A stretch of 64,000 nucleotides of DNA from Chionoecetes opilio (GCA_016584305.1 JACEEZ010011758.1:20001-84000); one strand, 5' to 3'. Counted from the stretch's first letter, positions 31,421-42,873 are shown. Numbers and translations are program-made. Notes: a model not told the origin generated them from the sequence alone.

Positions 31421-32182
31421 CCCTTTCACGCACGAAAAGTTTAATAAGTTTTTCCATCCACTGCGACATCAGTCTGGGGCTCTCTAAGGGGCCGCGCGTA
31501 ATGGCCTGACTCTGCGGCGAATGTTTTGGTTATGTTATCAATTTCAACCACGATTATTCTTTTTTCCTGGCATTATTATATATCGTTGGTTTCGCAAGAG
31601 ATTATTCTGCCTTATGAAAGACAAAAATATCAAGAAATGCAAGTAAATAGCGGAGTTTAACGACTTAGAAAAAACATTGAGTAAAGAGAAATAAGAAATA
31701 CTTACGTTCACCACTTCGTAGCTCGATACTTCCTGAGTCAACTTTTTATGGTTTATATGCCAATAAAAGCGGATTTTTATGAGGATTCCAAAGCTACCAT
31801 TATAATTTTCATATGGCCAGTAGTTCTTGAGAAAATGGAGGAAAACTTAAACACATGTTGGAAGACCGATTAGGCTACAAGTATGGCTTACCCGGCTCGG
31901 GACACGTTTTAAAGGGACGGGCAGTCCGCGCCGACAGGCTGCCTGCTGAGAGTTAGCTGGAACACAAGCCCTTATCACTTCAAATCCACCCTCACGAGCG
32001 AGTTGACAATTAATTTATTTTATAGGCCTAGCTTGGATCTTTGACGCAGTAAATTTTGACGCGATTCTGATAAATACTTTATTTTTGGCGAATTTTTAAA
32101 TGTTTTTTGACGCAGTTCGCGTCAAAAGCTCAGATGTAGACGGGCCCGTTTTGACGCGATCGCGTCACCGTGCGTGAAAGGG
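31421..32182. mobile_element. TTAA-flanked piggyBac-type MITE
   Basis: TTAA at 31417-31420 and 32183-32186; 14-bp perfect terminal inverted repeats CCCTTTCACGCACG, close to the CCCTTT start known for piggyBac elements. Subterminal sequence on the right has repeated GACGCG/CGCGTC words (ttttgacgcgatcgcgtcac). 762 bp, non-coding. Confidence 0.88.
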
Positions 32183-32186
32183 TTAA

Positions 32187-32780
32187 TGATTTTCTCATAT
32201 TTCCCCCCAATTTTTAAGGCTTGTTTAATTTTTTTTTTTTGGTGGGGAAAAGATGTGCTTTGATTTAATCATCTTTTCACACCTAATATTTCAATAATTC
32301 AACGTCATTTTATTGGTTATTGGGGTTAATTGTATCGCATTTATTATTATTTTAAATTTTACATGTTAATTCATTCATGATTTTGTGTATTAAATGTGTA
32401 TTTAAGTGAAGGAAAATAGACGCTTGGTCTCGGCCAGTCTGGGTATAATGTCCCAGGTGATTACATCATGGTTTGTTGAAATCCTATGGCAGGAAGCGGC
32501 TATCGTGTTTCGCTATCAGTGTTATTTTGTTCAATATTAACCTTAAATTACGGGATTATCGACCCTATGGAAGGCTAAGGAAGGGTAAATGATTAGAACA
32601 GTAAAGCATAAACCCCGAAAACAGGTAAGAAAAGGTAGAAATAAATCAAATAATCGGTATTATTGATAAACAAGAGAGAAAAGATGATTAGTTAGGCCTA
32701 TTATTTATCATTTAGGTCATGTATGTGTGGTAGTATTACAGGAACTAAGCCTCCTGTATATTTATTGGTTGTCCATTATT
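32187..32780. other. AT-rich sequence, nothing recognised
   Basis: About 600 bp without coding, terminal repeats or tandem structure that I can identify, ahead of a (TA)n tract. Confidence 0.4.
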
Positions 32781-32787
32781 ACCATAT

Positions 32788-33107
<320 letters not shown>

Positions 33108-33215
33108 TACAGTAAAACCCTTATAACTCGGCACGATAGGGGCTCTGGCCCTTGCCGAGTTATTCAATGTGCCGAGTTATTCAATGTCCTCCTCTGATAT
33201 GGGTTATATAATAAA

Positions 33216-33280
<65 letters not shown>

Positions 33281-33329
33281 AAATACAGTACTGTAAAAGC
33301 ATAAAAACTACACTTACCAGTGAACGGGT

Positions 33330-33491
33330 AGAATAGAATGTGCTGGATTTGATATCAAACTCAGCACAAATAGCACACATGGACGCACCTGCATCCATCC
33401 TTGCCAGCACTTTCACCCTTTCCTGCAGGCTCAGGCTCTTCAATTTCATTCCCTTCCTGCTGGAGACACTCTTGCGTGATGGAGCTGACAT
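33330..33491 (-). pseudogene. Tigger-type transposase N-terminus (CENP-B-like HTH)
   Basis: MSAPSRKSVSSRKGMKLKSL, then SLQERVKVLARMDAGASMCA and ICAEFDIKSSTFYS. The (T/S)L..(K/R)..V(L/I)..(L/M).(A/E)G.S...(I/A)...F.(I/V)..ST.Y pattern is the first helix-turn-helix of CENP-B/pogo/Tigger proteins. It breaks off at the poly-A run before the second HTH and DDE domain. Relics of such genes gave rise to CENP-B and related host genes, but this one is truncated. Confidence 0.85.
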
Positions 33492-33811
33492 CTTGATATA
33501 CAGTACTGTATGATGTAATCCCAAAACACGTAAAATAGGTGGCAAAGTAAAGCAAAGATCGGGAACCAGCGCGTAGGCTGAGCCGTGTTTTTGTCGTCCA
33601 AGCACCGTCATGGATTACGAAACCCAATCCAATAACACTTGCTGAAATGTGTGTTATACTACTCTGTGATATTGTTTGCAATGTTTTGCATTGATTATTA
33701 TTTCGGCTCCTACCAAGCTTGTTGTGTTTTTGAAGCAGAAACCAATCCTTTTTCAATTTCGACAAAAAACGGAATTCGTATCCAAGACGGTGCTTTGACG
33801 ACATAAACACG

Positions 33812-33990
33812 GCTCAGCAGCTGACAGCCTACACGCTGGTTCCCGACCTTTGCTTTACTTTGCCACCTATTTTACGTGTTTTGGGATTACATCATACAGT
33901 ACTGTATTTCAAGATGTCAGCTCCATCACGCAAGGGTGTCTCCAGCAGGAAGGGAATGAAATTGAAGAGCCTGAGCTTGCAGGAAAAGAT
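33812..33990 (+). pseudogene. Inverted duplicate of the Tigger transposase N-terminus
   Basis: Plus-strand copy of the 5' leader and first codons (MSAPSRKGVSSRKGMKLKSL, then SLQEK), with arms of about 200 bp pairing 33416-33612 with 33788-33988. Similarity stops abruptly after QEK. Non-functional. Confidence 0.82.
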
Positions 33991-34168
33991 CAAAAGGACA
34001 AAAATACGACTTTATGCGACTGACGATATGCAGAGTGTAAGCGAAGAGATGCAGTTATAACATCAATATGCCGAGATACATTATTTTTTGCCAACTTTCT
34101 GTTTACATGTTCACACAAGAGGTTGTGAGGGCATGATATGCCGAGTGAAAACCATGAGATGCAGTTTA

Positions 34169-34561
34169 GGTGAGGCGGTAGCAGAGTGGTTAGCGTCACC
34201 GAGTGGCGTTCTCGAAGACCCGAGTTCGATCCCGAGTGAGACCCATAAATCCACTTGAAATCTTTTTGCACCGTCGAGTGGCCTAAGAACACCCACATGC
34301 CCTGTCCATTAACTCTACCTTCGACTGTGAGTGCATGGGAGGACACAGGGGGGCGGCATGAGCCTCTAATCACAGGCGTCACTATAAGAATCCTGCCTGC
34401 GCCACCACGGGCGAGGGCCAACCATCACAGCCCTCGAGTGAGCCTCCAGGGCCTATCATTCCACCCCTGGAGCTCACTGCCTACATGTGCTATGGGCATA
34501 GGTGTGTGTGTGTGTGTGTGTGGGTGGGTGGGTGGGTGGGTGGGTGGGTGGGTGGGTGGGT

Positions 34562-34618
<57 letters not shown>

Positions 34619-34640
34619 CAAAAAAAAAAAAAAACAAAAA
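34169..34640 (+). mobile_element. tRNA-derived SINE with (GT)n/(GGGT)n tail
   Basis: Pol III-type box A TAGCAGAGTGG at 34179-34189 and box B GAGTTCGATCC at 34222-34232, at tRNA-like spacing, then a non-tRNA body of about 260 bp and a tail of GT and GGGT repeats followed by an A-rich run. A body fragment recurs inverted at 45680-45765. It is inserted in the Tigger-like element. Confidence 0.8.
34501..34616. repeat. (GT)n - (GGGT)n - (GT)n microsatellite
   Basis: Symmetrical compound microsatellite following the SINE body. Confidence 0.95.
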
Positions 34641-34717
34641 AAAACATTAGTCTTTGCCATGCCGAGTTATATCAAATTCCGAGTTATACAGTGCCGAGTT
34701 ATAAGGGTTTTACTGTA

Positions 34718-34905
<188 letters not shown>

Positions 34906-35962
34906 AATGAGGTTTCAGTGCACCTATTTCTCAGGGCGACAAATTTATTGCATCATACACGAGAAATGAGCTGTCCCTTTGCACTACATGCACACTGAGC
35001 GCAGTAACGGCTTGGACAGCAAATTTATCAAGGCAGTTTTTTCTCGCCTCACCGTGAAGGATACATTACATAGGCGTGGATGAAGCGCCTGCCTTCATCA
35101 CTTGATGTATGCTAATGTGCAATCTTCTCTAGAGATTCAAGTCTATTTTAAGTACATAATTCTAGCACTTAACCTACTTCAGCATCTTCAGAAAGCTTCA
35201 ATATCATTTTAATCTTTTATCTCCAAACGGCCAAAACAATGCAATCAACTTATCAATACTACATCACTCACCATTCCCAACTGCATCAATGAAAGGATAA
35301 TGTACCTGACGCCATGTACATTAGTCAAGTGATTGACTGGCACATTGCAATGCCCTTACCATTTCCATGATCCTCCCCAAGTGTTTGCTGGAACAGAACT
35401 AATTCTATCTATGAGATAATGATTCTTAGAAAGGTTTACTAAGACTTATGAAGAGGTTTTTAATGAGAAAAATGGATGCAAATTTAATTATATTTTGGCA
35501 ATTCCCCTTCAAACCCACAACCCTGCCTTACCTTTCAAACATAATTTCACATTAATCAATGCCAATCTGGGTGTGGAATGGTTAACAAATCATCCTAATA
35601 GTCTAAGTGTTTTGCCTCCCCTTTAACATGAGTAATGAAACCAAGGATTCTAGATAACTAAATGCATCATCATTCATTTGGCAATATCTGCTTTATACTA
35701 ACTTTCTTTGAGCAATAATATGACAACATTTGAATCACAATAAGCAATAAAGAATATAAAAAATATTGATAAAGCTAAATTTTAAGAACACTTCATTCAT
35801 ATCTTTTCAATTTGCCAAACAATACAACCTATTATTGAGATTTAAACTTACTTAAAAAAAGCATGTTATATGGATAGGAAATACAAAAGCCTTATGAGAG
35901 AACGTTCTGCTGTGGGTATTGCTTGAGGTAGTCCATGCTCTTCTGGATTGTTGTCTGTAGGT
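34906..35962 (-). other. Probable 3' UTR / downstream flank of the aldo-keto reductase
   Basis: About 1 kb of AT-rich sequence with no terminal inverted repeats, LINE coding or tandem array, lying between the stop codon of the reductase and a long (TA)n tract. An AATAAA hexamer (minus strand, 34944-34949) near the far end would give a 3' UTR of about 1 kb. The UTR assignment is by position only. Confidence 0.35.
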
Positions 35963-36005
35963 CTAATACTCATCATGGAACGGGTAGTCCTTGTGATCAT
36001 TGACC
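35963..36005 (-). CDS. Aldo-keto reductase, terminal exon with stop codon
   Basis: After the acceptor attatccctgcag on the minus strand, one base completes the split Trp codon and 13 further codons give VNDHKDYPFHDEY, then TAG. The HKDYPFH.E(F/Y) ending matches the canonical C-terminus of aldose reductase and its relatives, so the protein terminates at the expected place. The 3' untranslated region should continue to lower coordinates. Roughly 1 kb of low-copy-looking sequence follows down to about 34906, where a (TA)n tract begins; an AATAAA on the minus strand at 34944-34949 is a candidate polyadenylation signal but is unproven. Confidence 0.92.
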
Positions 36006-36110
36006 CTGCAGGGATAATGAACAAGTTATATTCATCCACTGCAATGTAAACTTTACATCTATTTACACAGATGACTACTTGATATATCTGGGCTCTACTC
36101 TAGAGAGACC

Positions 36111-36345
36111 TACAAAGATGGAAAGTAGTGTAATCCTTAGGTCGCATGATGAAAGATAAGGCAGTGAGTAATGAAATAAAAGAAGGTGCTGAGGGAAAGC
36201 ATAATGAGTTCATAAGTAAGACATTCAAATGAATGGACATAGAGCAGATAACAGAGGTCTGAAATTTAAGCAGTGGATATAAGTTACTTGAGGGATGGCT
36301 GTGGTGTGAATAGAATGGATGGCGAGAGTCTATATGCTGATGCTT
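36111..36345 (+). pseudogene. LINE (RTE-like) 3' ORF fragment, plus strand
   Basis: Contains ISYLRDGCGVNRMDGES, the (Y/S)LR..CGV.R.D..(S/R)N block near the C-terminus of RTE-like proteins, preceded by a segment that is a diverged inverted copy of 37630-37805. Frames are broken. It lies 3' of the reductase penultimate exon, in the last intron. Confidence 0.65.
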
Positions 36346-36517
36346 GTTTATTTTCAACTCCCTCAGGAGTGGATATAGCACTGAAGTCTCCATTTTCACA
36401 CGTCCATACACCTCATTTTCATATCTTCAGTCCTCTCACTCACATACTCAATCACTTAATCTTCCCATTTAACAGGGATGATCCTTTTACACTGACAACA
36501 TCTATTCCACTCTTGTA

Positions 36518-37232
36518 CAGGGAGGTCCCGAAGATACGAGCAGTTAGGTTCCACCTGGCATACTCGTAAAGCGAAATCTCGTATAACGAAACACATAACT
36601 AATGGTAAAATATAGGTTTGGTTCCAGGACCATCAATTAAAAAAAAAAAAAAAAACTTGTTTTTCAAGCTAAAATAAACTATAGTAAACACAACAAACAC
36701 ACAGCGTCTATAGTACCCACACTGTACTACCTATTCTGTAGAAAAAGCATTCTGAAAGAGAAAATAGCACACAAAATAACATAACTGCACATTAATTAAA
36801 CATAAAACATGCATAACACGCAAAAAAGATGTAATGTATGGGACGCTGCGTGATACAAGAGAAGGTAGTGTAGCAGTCCCAAGGTTGGGGCCGCACACCT
36901 GCTAATTACCCCTAAAGGTCAAGCCGCGCCATATGCTTAATTACCCTTCAGGTCACGCCTTGCTAGGGGTGACCTGACTGCGGTCCCAAGGTTGGGGCCG
37001 CACACCTGCTAATTACCCCTAAATATCAGGCCGCTCTGACCTCACTGAGGTCAACCAAATCCCCCTTTGTCCAGCCTGGGCGCGCATTTTGAACTTGATA
37101 ATTTTACTCAACCCAGTTTGAATGTCGTATCATTGGATTTTCGATCTCGTATATTGAAAATAGACCCTAATTTATACATCTCGTATCATCGGATTCTCGT
37201 ATACCGAATGCTCGTATAACGGGACCTCCCTG
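36518..37232. mobile_element. Tigger-like MITE (TIR CAGGGAGGTCCCG, TSD TA)
   Basis: TA at 36516-36517 and 37233-37234; inverted ends CAGGGAGGTCCCG. The words TATACGAG / CTCGTAT recur every 15-16 bp inward at both ends. An internal direct repeat of about 43 bp (cggtcccaaggttggggccg onward) occurs at 36875 and 36983. Its right-end sequence is shared with the fragment at 55193. Confidence 0.88.
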
Positions 37233-37239
37233 TATATCC

Positions 37240-37802
37240 TTCTTTTCCATTCTTACCCATTCTTTCCATAGATCCAAACAATCTGTGTGCCGTGCTTCAT
37301 CATTTTCACCATTCCACACATAATTTCCTTTCCCTTACTTCCCATACAAGAACTTCCATATACATATATTTTACTCTCACCATCCATTCTATTTACTCCA
37401 CAGCCATCCCATAACCCCTTGAGGCCCAGAACGTAATTTTCATTGTAATTTGAGCACCATTTGATGATTTTTAATGAATTTAAGCATTGTTTTTTTATAG
37501 ATATCACCTGTTTAGTATCCTTGTCTACTAGCTAATTTGGTTTATTTATTTAGTTTTTGTAATTTTATGGCTCGACAACATACAATTTCTTATAGCAAAG
37601 GAAAGATCTGGGCGTGACAGGGTAAAAAAAACTTATTTCAACTGCTTAAATTTCAGACCTCTGTTATCTGCTCCTTGTCCAGGTCTCATTTGAAAGTCTT
37701 ACTTTTGAACTCATCATATGCTGTCCCTGAGCACCTTCTTTTCTTTCATTACTCACTATCTTATCTCTCATCATGCGACCTAAGGATTCCACTACTTTCC
37801 AT

Positions 37803-37841
<39 letters not shown>

Positions 37842-38260
37842 GTCCTTTTGAATCCTCCCATACTTGCACAGGATTGAGCGAGATATGTATTTGAATATAT
37901 TCACCTTTAATTATTTGTCCATCATTATTTCATATTTCTTCTAACTCATAACATATTGATCTATAGACCTGATTACTTCACTCATTCTTTTCTTAAACAC
38001 CACCTTCCTTTTGCCTAAATATACTTTCACGTTACTTCTCACAAAATACTGAAATAATTTACCAGTTTTTGTAAATCTTTTCACTTTCTATTGGTCATGT
38101 GCAAACAGGATGGTATTGAGCCTCCATTTTGTCTTATCCATACTCACCTCTACACCAACATTCCTAATCTTTGCTTTTGATTCCCTGACCTCTTCAAATA
38201 CCCATTCTTGTCTCACAACTGCTATAAATGTTATAAATTCACCCATCTATCTTTTAACTT
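37240..38260 (-). pseudogene. Degenerate LINE (RTE-like) reverse-transcriptase remnant
   Basis: Minus strand, high to low coordinate: KTKWRLNTILFAHDQ (a decayed ILFADDT catalytic box), KVYLGKRKVVFKKRM, VVESLGRMMRDKIVSNERKE, then GCGVNRMDGES and IYVYGSSCMGSKGKE. The order matches the last third of RTE-like pol. Full of stops; an old remnant interrupted by a (CT)n tract (37807-37839) and by about 180 bp of unrelated sequence near 37440-37620. Confidence 0.6.
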
Positions 38261-38830
38261 TTATACAGTAAACCCTCAATAAACCGAACCAATTGGGGGG
38301 AAGGGTCGATCGCAATATCCGATAGTTCGGTTTATAGGATGATCGGTTGTCCGCCTCAAAAACCGAACTCTGTTCGGTTTATGAGGGGCGTCGTTCGGTC
38401 ATACGTGTTCAAACAAAGTTAACTATGTACAGTACTGTAGAGTAAAATATAATTTTGTACAAGGTATTTTTACTGAACTTAACTTGTACAGGATAGTACC
38501 GTAAATGGCGGCGTACAAGTCGACCAGGCGTACAAGTCGACCCCAAGATTATTAGGTCAAGATTACAGGTTAGGCCTATACTTGCCGTATAAGTCGACCC
38601 CAAAAATACGGTTGGCTACTGGTAGGCCAAAGCTCGAATGTGGATAGGCTACGGTACGGTATACGGTAACCTGTCGCAAAAACACATACCACAACACCAC
38701 TTATATGAAGATATAAATCTTTACTATAGGTCCGCCTCTTGTTTTCACTTGAAAAACACCATAGTCCCCTGATAGTACCGCTACATACTGTATATTTTGG
38801 TAAAACACGGTAGTACCTATGACTGGACTG

Positions 38831-38923
38831 CACTCACCCTCCGCCATTTGCATTCGCCAGTGTTTACACTCTGTGTATCAGCTGTTGGAAACAGCTGTGG
38901 GTGGAACTGCCGCTAAACGACTT
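38831..38923 (-). repeat. 93-bp block shared with the Tigger-like MITE at 49.3 kb
   Basis: Reverse complement of the unit that is tandemly repeated at 49265-49490 (gcgaatgcaaatggcggagg, then gtgagtgcag, and cagctgtttccaacagctga). Confidence 0.8.
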
Positions 38924-39867
38924 CTCCAGTTGTCGCTGTTGCTCTGGAAGTGGCGCATATTGTAGTTGTCTGACTGGAGTTACGGTAAGTGGTGTACAGC
39001 GATTGTTAGTAGTGCTGATCCACTTGATAGTTTACCACTCGGTGGGAAAGGTTCGCATTTTATCCTTGCCCATAGACCACTATATCTCTGGACTGTTCAC
39101 GCGACAATGTTTTGAAATTGCCAGGCTGCATAGCGGCCATCGGCCCGCCCGACAAAGAGATATAGTGGTCTATGGACTATCATATAGACTGATTTATCAG
39201 TATATATGATATACTGTAATCTTCGTAAATGTTTGTTCTATAATATTATCAAATAAAAAACAGTAAAACACGCTAAAGAAATGCCATTACGAGACTCTGA
39301 AGAAATATGCATGAACTATTCACTTCAACTCTTCGCCATTTAAAACTTTGCGAGTCAACTTTTATCATGAAGGGTATCAATAGAAGAGCAATTTTATTAA
39401 ATTAGCTTTCCATTGATATATTTTGTTTTCTGATAAATGAATTAGAACCATGCAGAAATTAGCATTAAATAAATAAATAAAATCATCAATCGGGTAATTT
39501 TCCCGATTGATGATGTTATTTATTTACTTATATATTTAGTTTTCTGATAAATGAATTAGCACCATGTATAAATTAGCGTTAACTAAATAAATAACCTTAT
39601 CAATCGGGAAAATTACCCGATTGATGATTTTATTTATTTAGTTAACGCTAATTTATGCATGGTGGGATTGGTGGTAATTCATTTATCAGAAAACGAAATA
39701 CATCAATGGAAAGCTAATAAAATTGCGCTTCTATTGATACCCTTCATGATAAAAGTTGACTCGCAAAGTTTTAAATGGCGAAGAGTTGAAGTGAATATTA
39801 AGTTCATGCATATTTCTTCAGTCTCGTAATGGCATTTCTTTAGCGTGTTTTACTGTTTTTTATTTGA

Positions 39868-41409
39868 TTGTCCAAGCGAGCGAAGCGAGCTTGGACACCT
39901 ATTTCAGCCAAAATCAGGTGTCATATAGGCTTGTAAAATGTTTCCTCTTCTTCTTCTTCTTGTGATTACTTTTGTGGGTAGCGGGTATACAGGCGTAAAG
40001 GAAGAAATTTGGCACAAAAGGTTATATTTCGTCTCTTAACTCATTGTGCAAGCGAGCGAAGCAAGTTTTTAGCATTTGTGCTAAAATTCGTAATAGATTG
40101 TGCCTGGCGACATTAGTGCAGAGGCGAAATAGTGCATTAGTGTACTGGAAATAAAATGTTTCGACTCGTAGCCCTATCAATAACAATGCCTGAGCCGAGG
40201 ATATTCAGACACTGCTGCTTGTGTTAGGCCTCATATAACCACTATAACTCGTGTTTCTAATGCCGTTATAGGTGTTATTTAGGGTTAGCATGGTGTTATA
40301 TACGTGGTAGGGTGTGTGTGAGGTGTTAAATATGCCATTTCAGCCGTGGGTACAGACAGGAGTTGTCCAAGCGAGCGAAGGGAGCTTGGAGCTTGATTCG
40401 CATTAACAATTATGAAATACCACCACCACTACCACCACCACCACCATACCACCACACCACCACCACCACCAACACCCCCATCACCACCACCATTACCACC
40501 ACCACCACACCACCACACCCCCATCACCACCACCACCACACCCCCATCACCCCCACCACCACCACCACTAAACCACCACCACACCACCACCACCACCACC
40601 CACAACACCACCACCACCACCACCACCACCACCCACCACCCCACACCACCAACCACCCCACCACACACCCACCACCACCACCACACCACCACCACCACCA
40701 CACCACACCACCACCACCCTACACCACCATCACCACCACCACCACCACCACACACCACACCACCACCACACCACCACCACCACACCATCACCACACCACC
40801 ACCACCACACCACCACCATCACCACCCACCACACCACACACCACCACCACACACACCACCACCACACACCACCACCACCACACACACCACCACCACCACC
40901 ACCACACTCACACCACCATCACCCACCACCACCACCACCACACCACCATCACCACCACCACCACCACACCACCACACCATCACCACACACCACCACCACA
41001 CACCACCACCATCCACCACACACCACCACACACACCACACCACCATCACCACCACTACACCACCACCACCACACCACACCACCACCACCACCACCATCAC
41101 CATCACCACCACCACCACCACCATCACCATCACCACCATCACCACCACCACCACCACCACCACCATCATCACCACCACCACCGCCATTACTACACCATTT
41201 TTTTTTAGAACTTTTTTCAAGAACAATTTAGCACTTTTCTTTTCTTTGTAAAAAGTAAAGAAAATCAAAGAAGGAGATGGTGAAGGTTAGGTTGGGTTAG
41301 GTCAGGTTGTAATAGAAGTATTTTAAGGTGAGGGTATTTAAAAAGTTGACTTTAGCCTGTGCGAGCTTGGACACGTTCCACATCTTTAGTGTGGACGTCT
41401 ATTTCCTAG
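39868..41409 (+). mobile_element. Non-autonomous Helitron inserted between A and T
   Basis: The right arm of the foldback reads ttga|taatatt in the intact copy near 59415; here the A (39867) and the T (41410) are separated by 1542 bp without any duplication. The 3' end is CTAG (41406-41409), with a 9-bp stem hairpin (41373-41398, one bulge, 7-base loop) ending 7 bases before it: the canonical Helitron 3' signature. The 5' end reads TTGTCCAAGC rather than the usual TC. No Rep/helicase coding. Contains a palindromic TGTCCAAGC...GCTTGGACA terminus, repeated internally near 40045 and 40363, and a large (CAC)n array. Confidence 0.85.
40406..41190. repeat. (CAC)n/(CCA)n microsatellite, about 785 bp, inside the Helitron
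   Basis: Interrupted ACC trinucleotide array. Plus frames read His/Thr/Pro and minus frames Val/Trp/Gly; none is a gene. Confidence 0.96.
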
Positions 41410-41665
41410 TAATATTATAGAACAAACATTTACGAAGATTACAGTAGTATATCATATATACTGATAAACCAGTCTATATGATCCGTATATATATATGAAT
41501 CCGAGCGGCCCTCCGACTTAAGGGCCATTGTGCAACAGGCCGATATTCCATGCGCAGTCCAGATTTACAGTGGTCTATGCCTTGCCGTATAAGTCGACCC
41601 CTAGTTTTGGAGAGATTTTTTCAGGCTCAAAGAGTCGACTTATACGCCGCCATTTACGGCAGGTA

Positions 41666-42422
41666 CCGTATTTTACGGCTTATAAGACAAGCTTTTTTCC
41701 CTAAAAAATACCGTGAAAAATACACATGCATCTTCCAAGACGAATGTTGTAGGAGGTGAGCTTAGGTAGCTATTTAATTCAGTCTCTTATATGATGTAAC
41801 CTCAGTACTTATTTGTTACAAGTACTATTTCAAATACCATAAGACATTCAAATCAACTAATCTGTCTTCACGCTGTGTGATGTTTACTGCGGTACTGGTG
41901 GGAGTCATTCCGCCTCGGCAGATTGGCCCCAACAGCCATTCCGTGTATAAGGAACTTTGTTTGTTACATTAGATGAAAGTTTGTATACTTATGTACATGC
42001 AGCCATCACAAATACTACATGCATACAGGAAAATTCAAATACGTGGTGAGGCACAGGAGGCAGGCAACGTAGTGAGGCATGGGAGGACGTGAGAGGTGTT
42101 TACACTGAGGACGACAAAGCCAGACTCAGCTAATCGGCACGGCACGGGTTTGTTTTCACTCCTGCCATCCAACCTGCGTGTACATGTTCAGCCAGCTAAC
42201 ATGACGCTTTACTTATACTATCGCATACAAGCTAGAAAATAAAAATGGCTGATGAGCAGTGCTAAATGAAGATAATGAATAGTGAGTGTGTTCTTGTGTG
42301 AAAATGACTGTATATCGGAAAACAGTTTTGGTGGTCTGTTTTTTTTCTTTTTCTTAGAAATTTGTTGCCAAAATCAGGGTGCGTCTTCCAAGATGCAGCG
42401 TCTTATAAGCTGTAAAATATGG
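41666..42422. mobile_element. TA-flanked MITE with CCGTATTTTACGGCTTATAA ends
   Basis: TA at 41664-41665 and 42423-42424; ends CCGTATTTTACGGCTTATAA and, inverted, CCATATTTTACAGCTTATAA. The same terminus marks the pogo-like pseudogene near 61352 and a fragment at 47085-47287, so this MITE is probably an internally deleted derivative of that pogo family. Confidence 0.85.
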
Positions 42423-42790
42423 TAAGTACACTGTAACACGTGGGACGAGGGAGCACACGAGTGAGTAGTCCACACACAATGAGGCCTGAGTGTAAACTGA
42501 GACACACGGGCCAGCCAACATGTTCGGTCAGCTCACCAATCGCATATACCAAACTAGAGCTCGGTATATAAGAGACTTGATCGAAGGCAACACGGCGTTC
42601 GGTTTATCCGAAATTCGGTGTAACGAGGTTTGGTTTATTGAGGGTTTACTGTACAATGACAGTGTACATGCAAAGCATCATCTCTTTTTCCCTTATTTCT
42701 ATAATAGGAAAATATTAGTATCAATAATTGCTGCTTATGACAGAATAATTTATCAAATGACTAACTAATTAAATAGTAAATATCACTAAC

Positions 42791-42873
42791 CAGGTCAAGT
42801 GAAGGACACGGCCATTGCAATCAAAGGTGTCAATGGTCTGCATATCTTCAGCAGAGAGTGAGAAGTCAAACAC
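42791..42873 (-). CDS. Aldo-keto reductase, penultimate exon
   Basis: The exon has 83 nt on the minus strand: acceptor ctttacag, then codons for VFDFSLSAEDMQTID followed by TFDCNGRVLHLT, and a final TG that completes a Trp codon with the next exon. The donor is CTG|GTTAGT. VFDF(S/E)LS.EDM..I and the N/C-G-R turn are standard for the last helices and C-terminal loop of AKR1B-type reductases; this loop sets substrate specificity. It sits just outside a 4.4 kb TA-flanked nest at 38266-42651, so the last intron is expanded by insertions rather than by unique sequence. Confidence 0.93.

Larger units (their letters stand above)
33110..34715. mobile_element. Tigger/pogo-like element (TIR CAGTAAAACCCTTATAACTC, TSD TA)
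   Basis: TA at 33108-33109 and 34716-34717; inverted ends CAGTAAAACCCTTATAACTC. The word GCCGAGTTAT is repeated inward at 15-17 bp spacing at both ends. It contains the start of a CENP-B/Tigger-type transposase gene on the minus strand, an inverted duplicate of the same segment on the plus strand, a poly-A run, and a tRNA-derived SINE with its tail. Confidence 0.9.
39172..41500. mobile_element. Foldback element iii, split by a Helitron
   Basis: Arms (about 39172-39540 and 39545-39867 continuing at 41410-41495) are inverted copies: catatagactgatttatcag at the left edge pairs with ctgataaaccagtctatatg at the right. The apex has two copies of an atcaatcgggtaa/ttacccgattgat hairpin. AGTGGTCTATG is found at both outer edges (39162-39172 and about 41570) as a possible target duplication. 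Same family as elements i, ii and iv. Confidence 0.8.
38496..41663. mobile_element. TA-flanked element with CCGTAAATGGCGGCGTAYAAG ends
   Basis: Inverted termini CCGTAAATGGCGGCGTACAA / CCGTAAATGGCGGCGTATAA, with GTAYAAGTCGACC words repeated at 17 bp. TA at 38494-38495 and 41664-41665, although the outermost 3-5 bases differ between ends. Contains a copy of the 93-bp word (ctgtttccaacagctgatac region) also seen at 49.3-49.5 kb, a short palindrome 39069-39173, and the foldback element. Confidence 0.7.
38266..42651. mobile_element. Tigger-like element (TIR CAGTAAACCCTCAATAAACC, TSD TA) containing a deep nest
   Basis: TA at 38264-38265 and 42652-42653; ends CAGTAAACCCTCAATAAACC inverted at both sides, with GTTCGGTTTAT words repeated inward on both ends. 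Its own sequence is short; the rest is two further TA-flanked elements (38496-41663 and 41666-42422), a foldback and a Helitron. It sits in the last intron of the reductase. Confidence 0.82.

Noticed and set aside
34169..34240. Functional tRNA gene
   Set aside because: Box A and box B are intact, but the acceptor ends do not pair and a SINE body follows directly.
34944..34949. Polyadenylation signal of the reductase
   Set aside because: A lone AATAAA in AT-rich DNA about 1 kb after the stop is plausible but not supported by anything else.
40363..41251. Histidine/threonine-rich and valine/tryptophan-rich frames
   Set aside because: Translation of a (CAC)n microsatellite.
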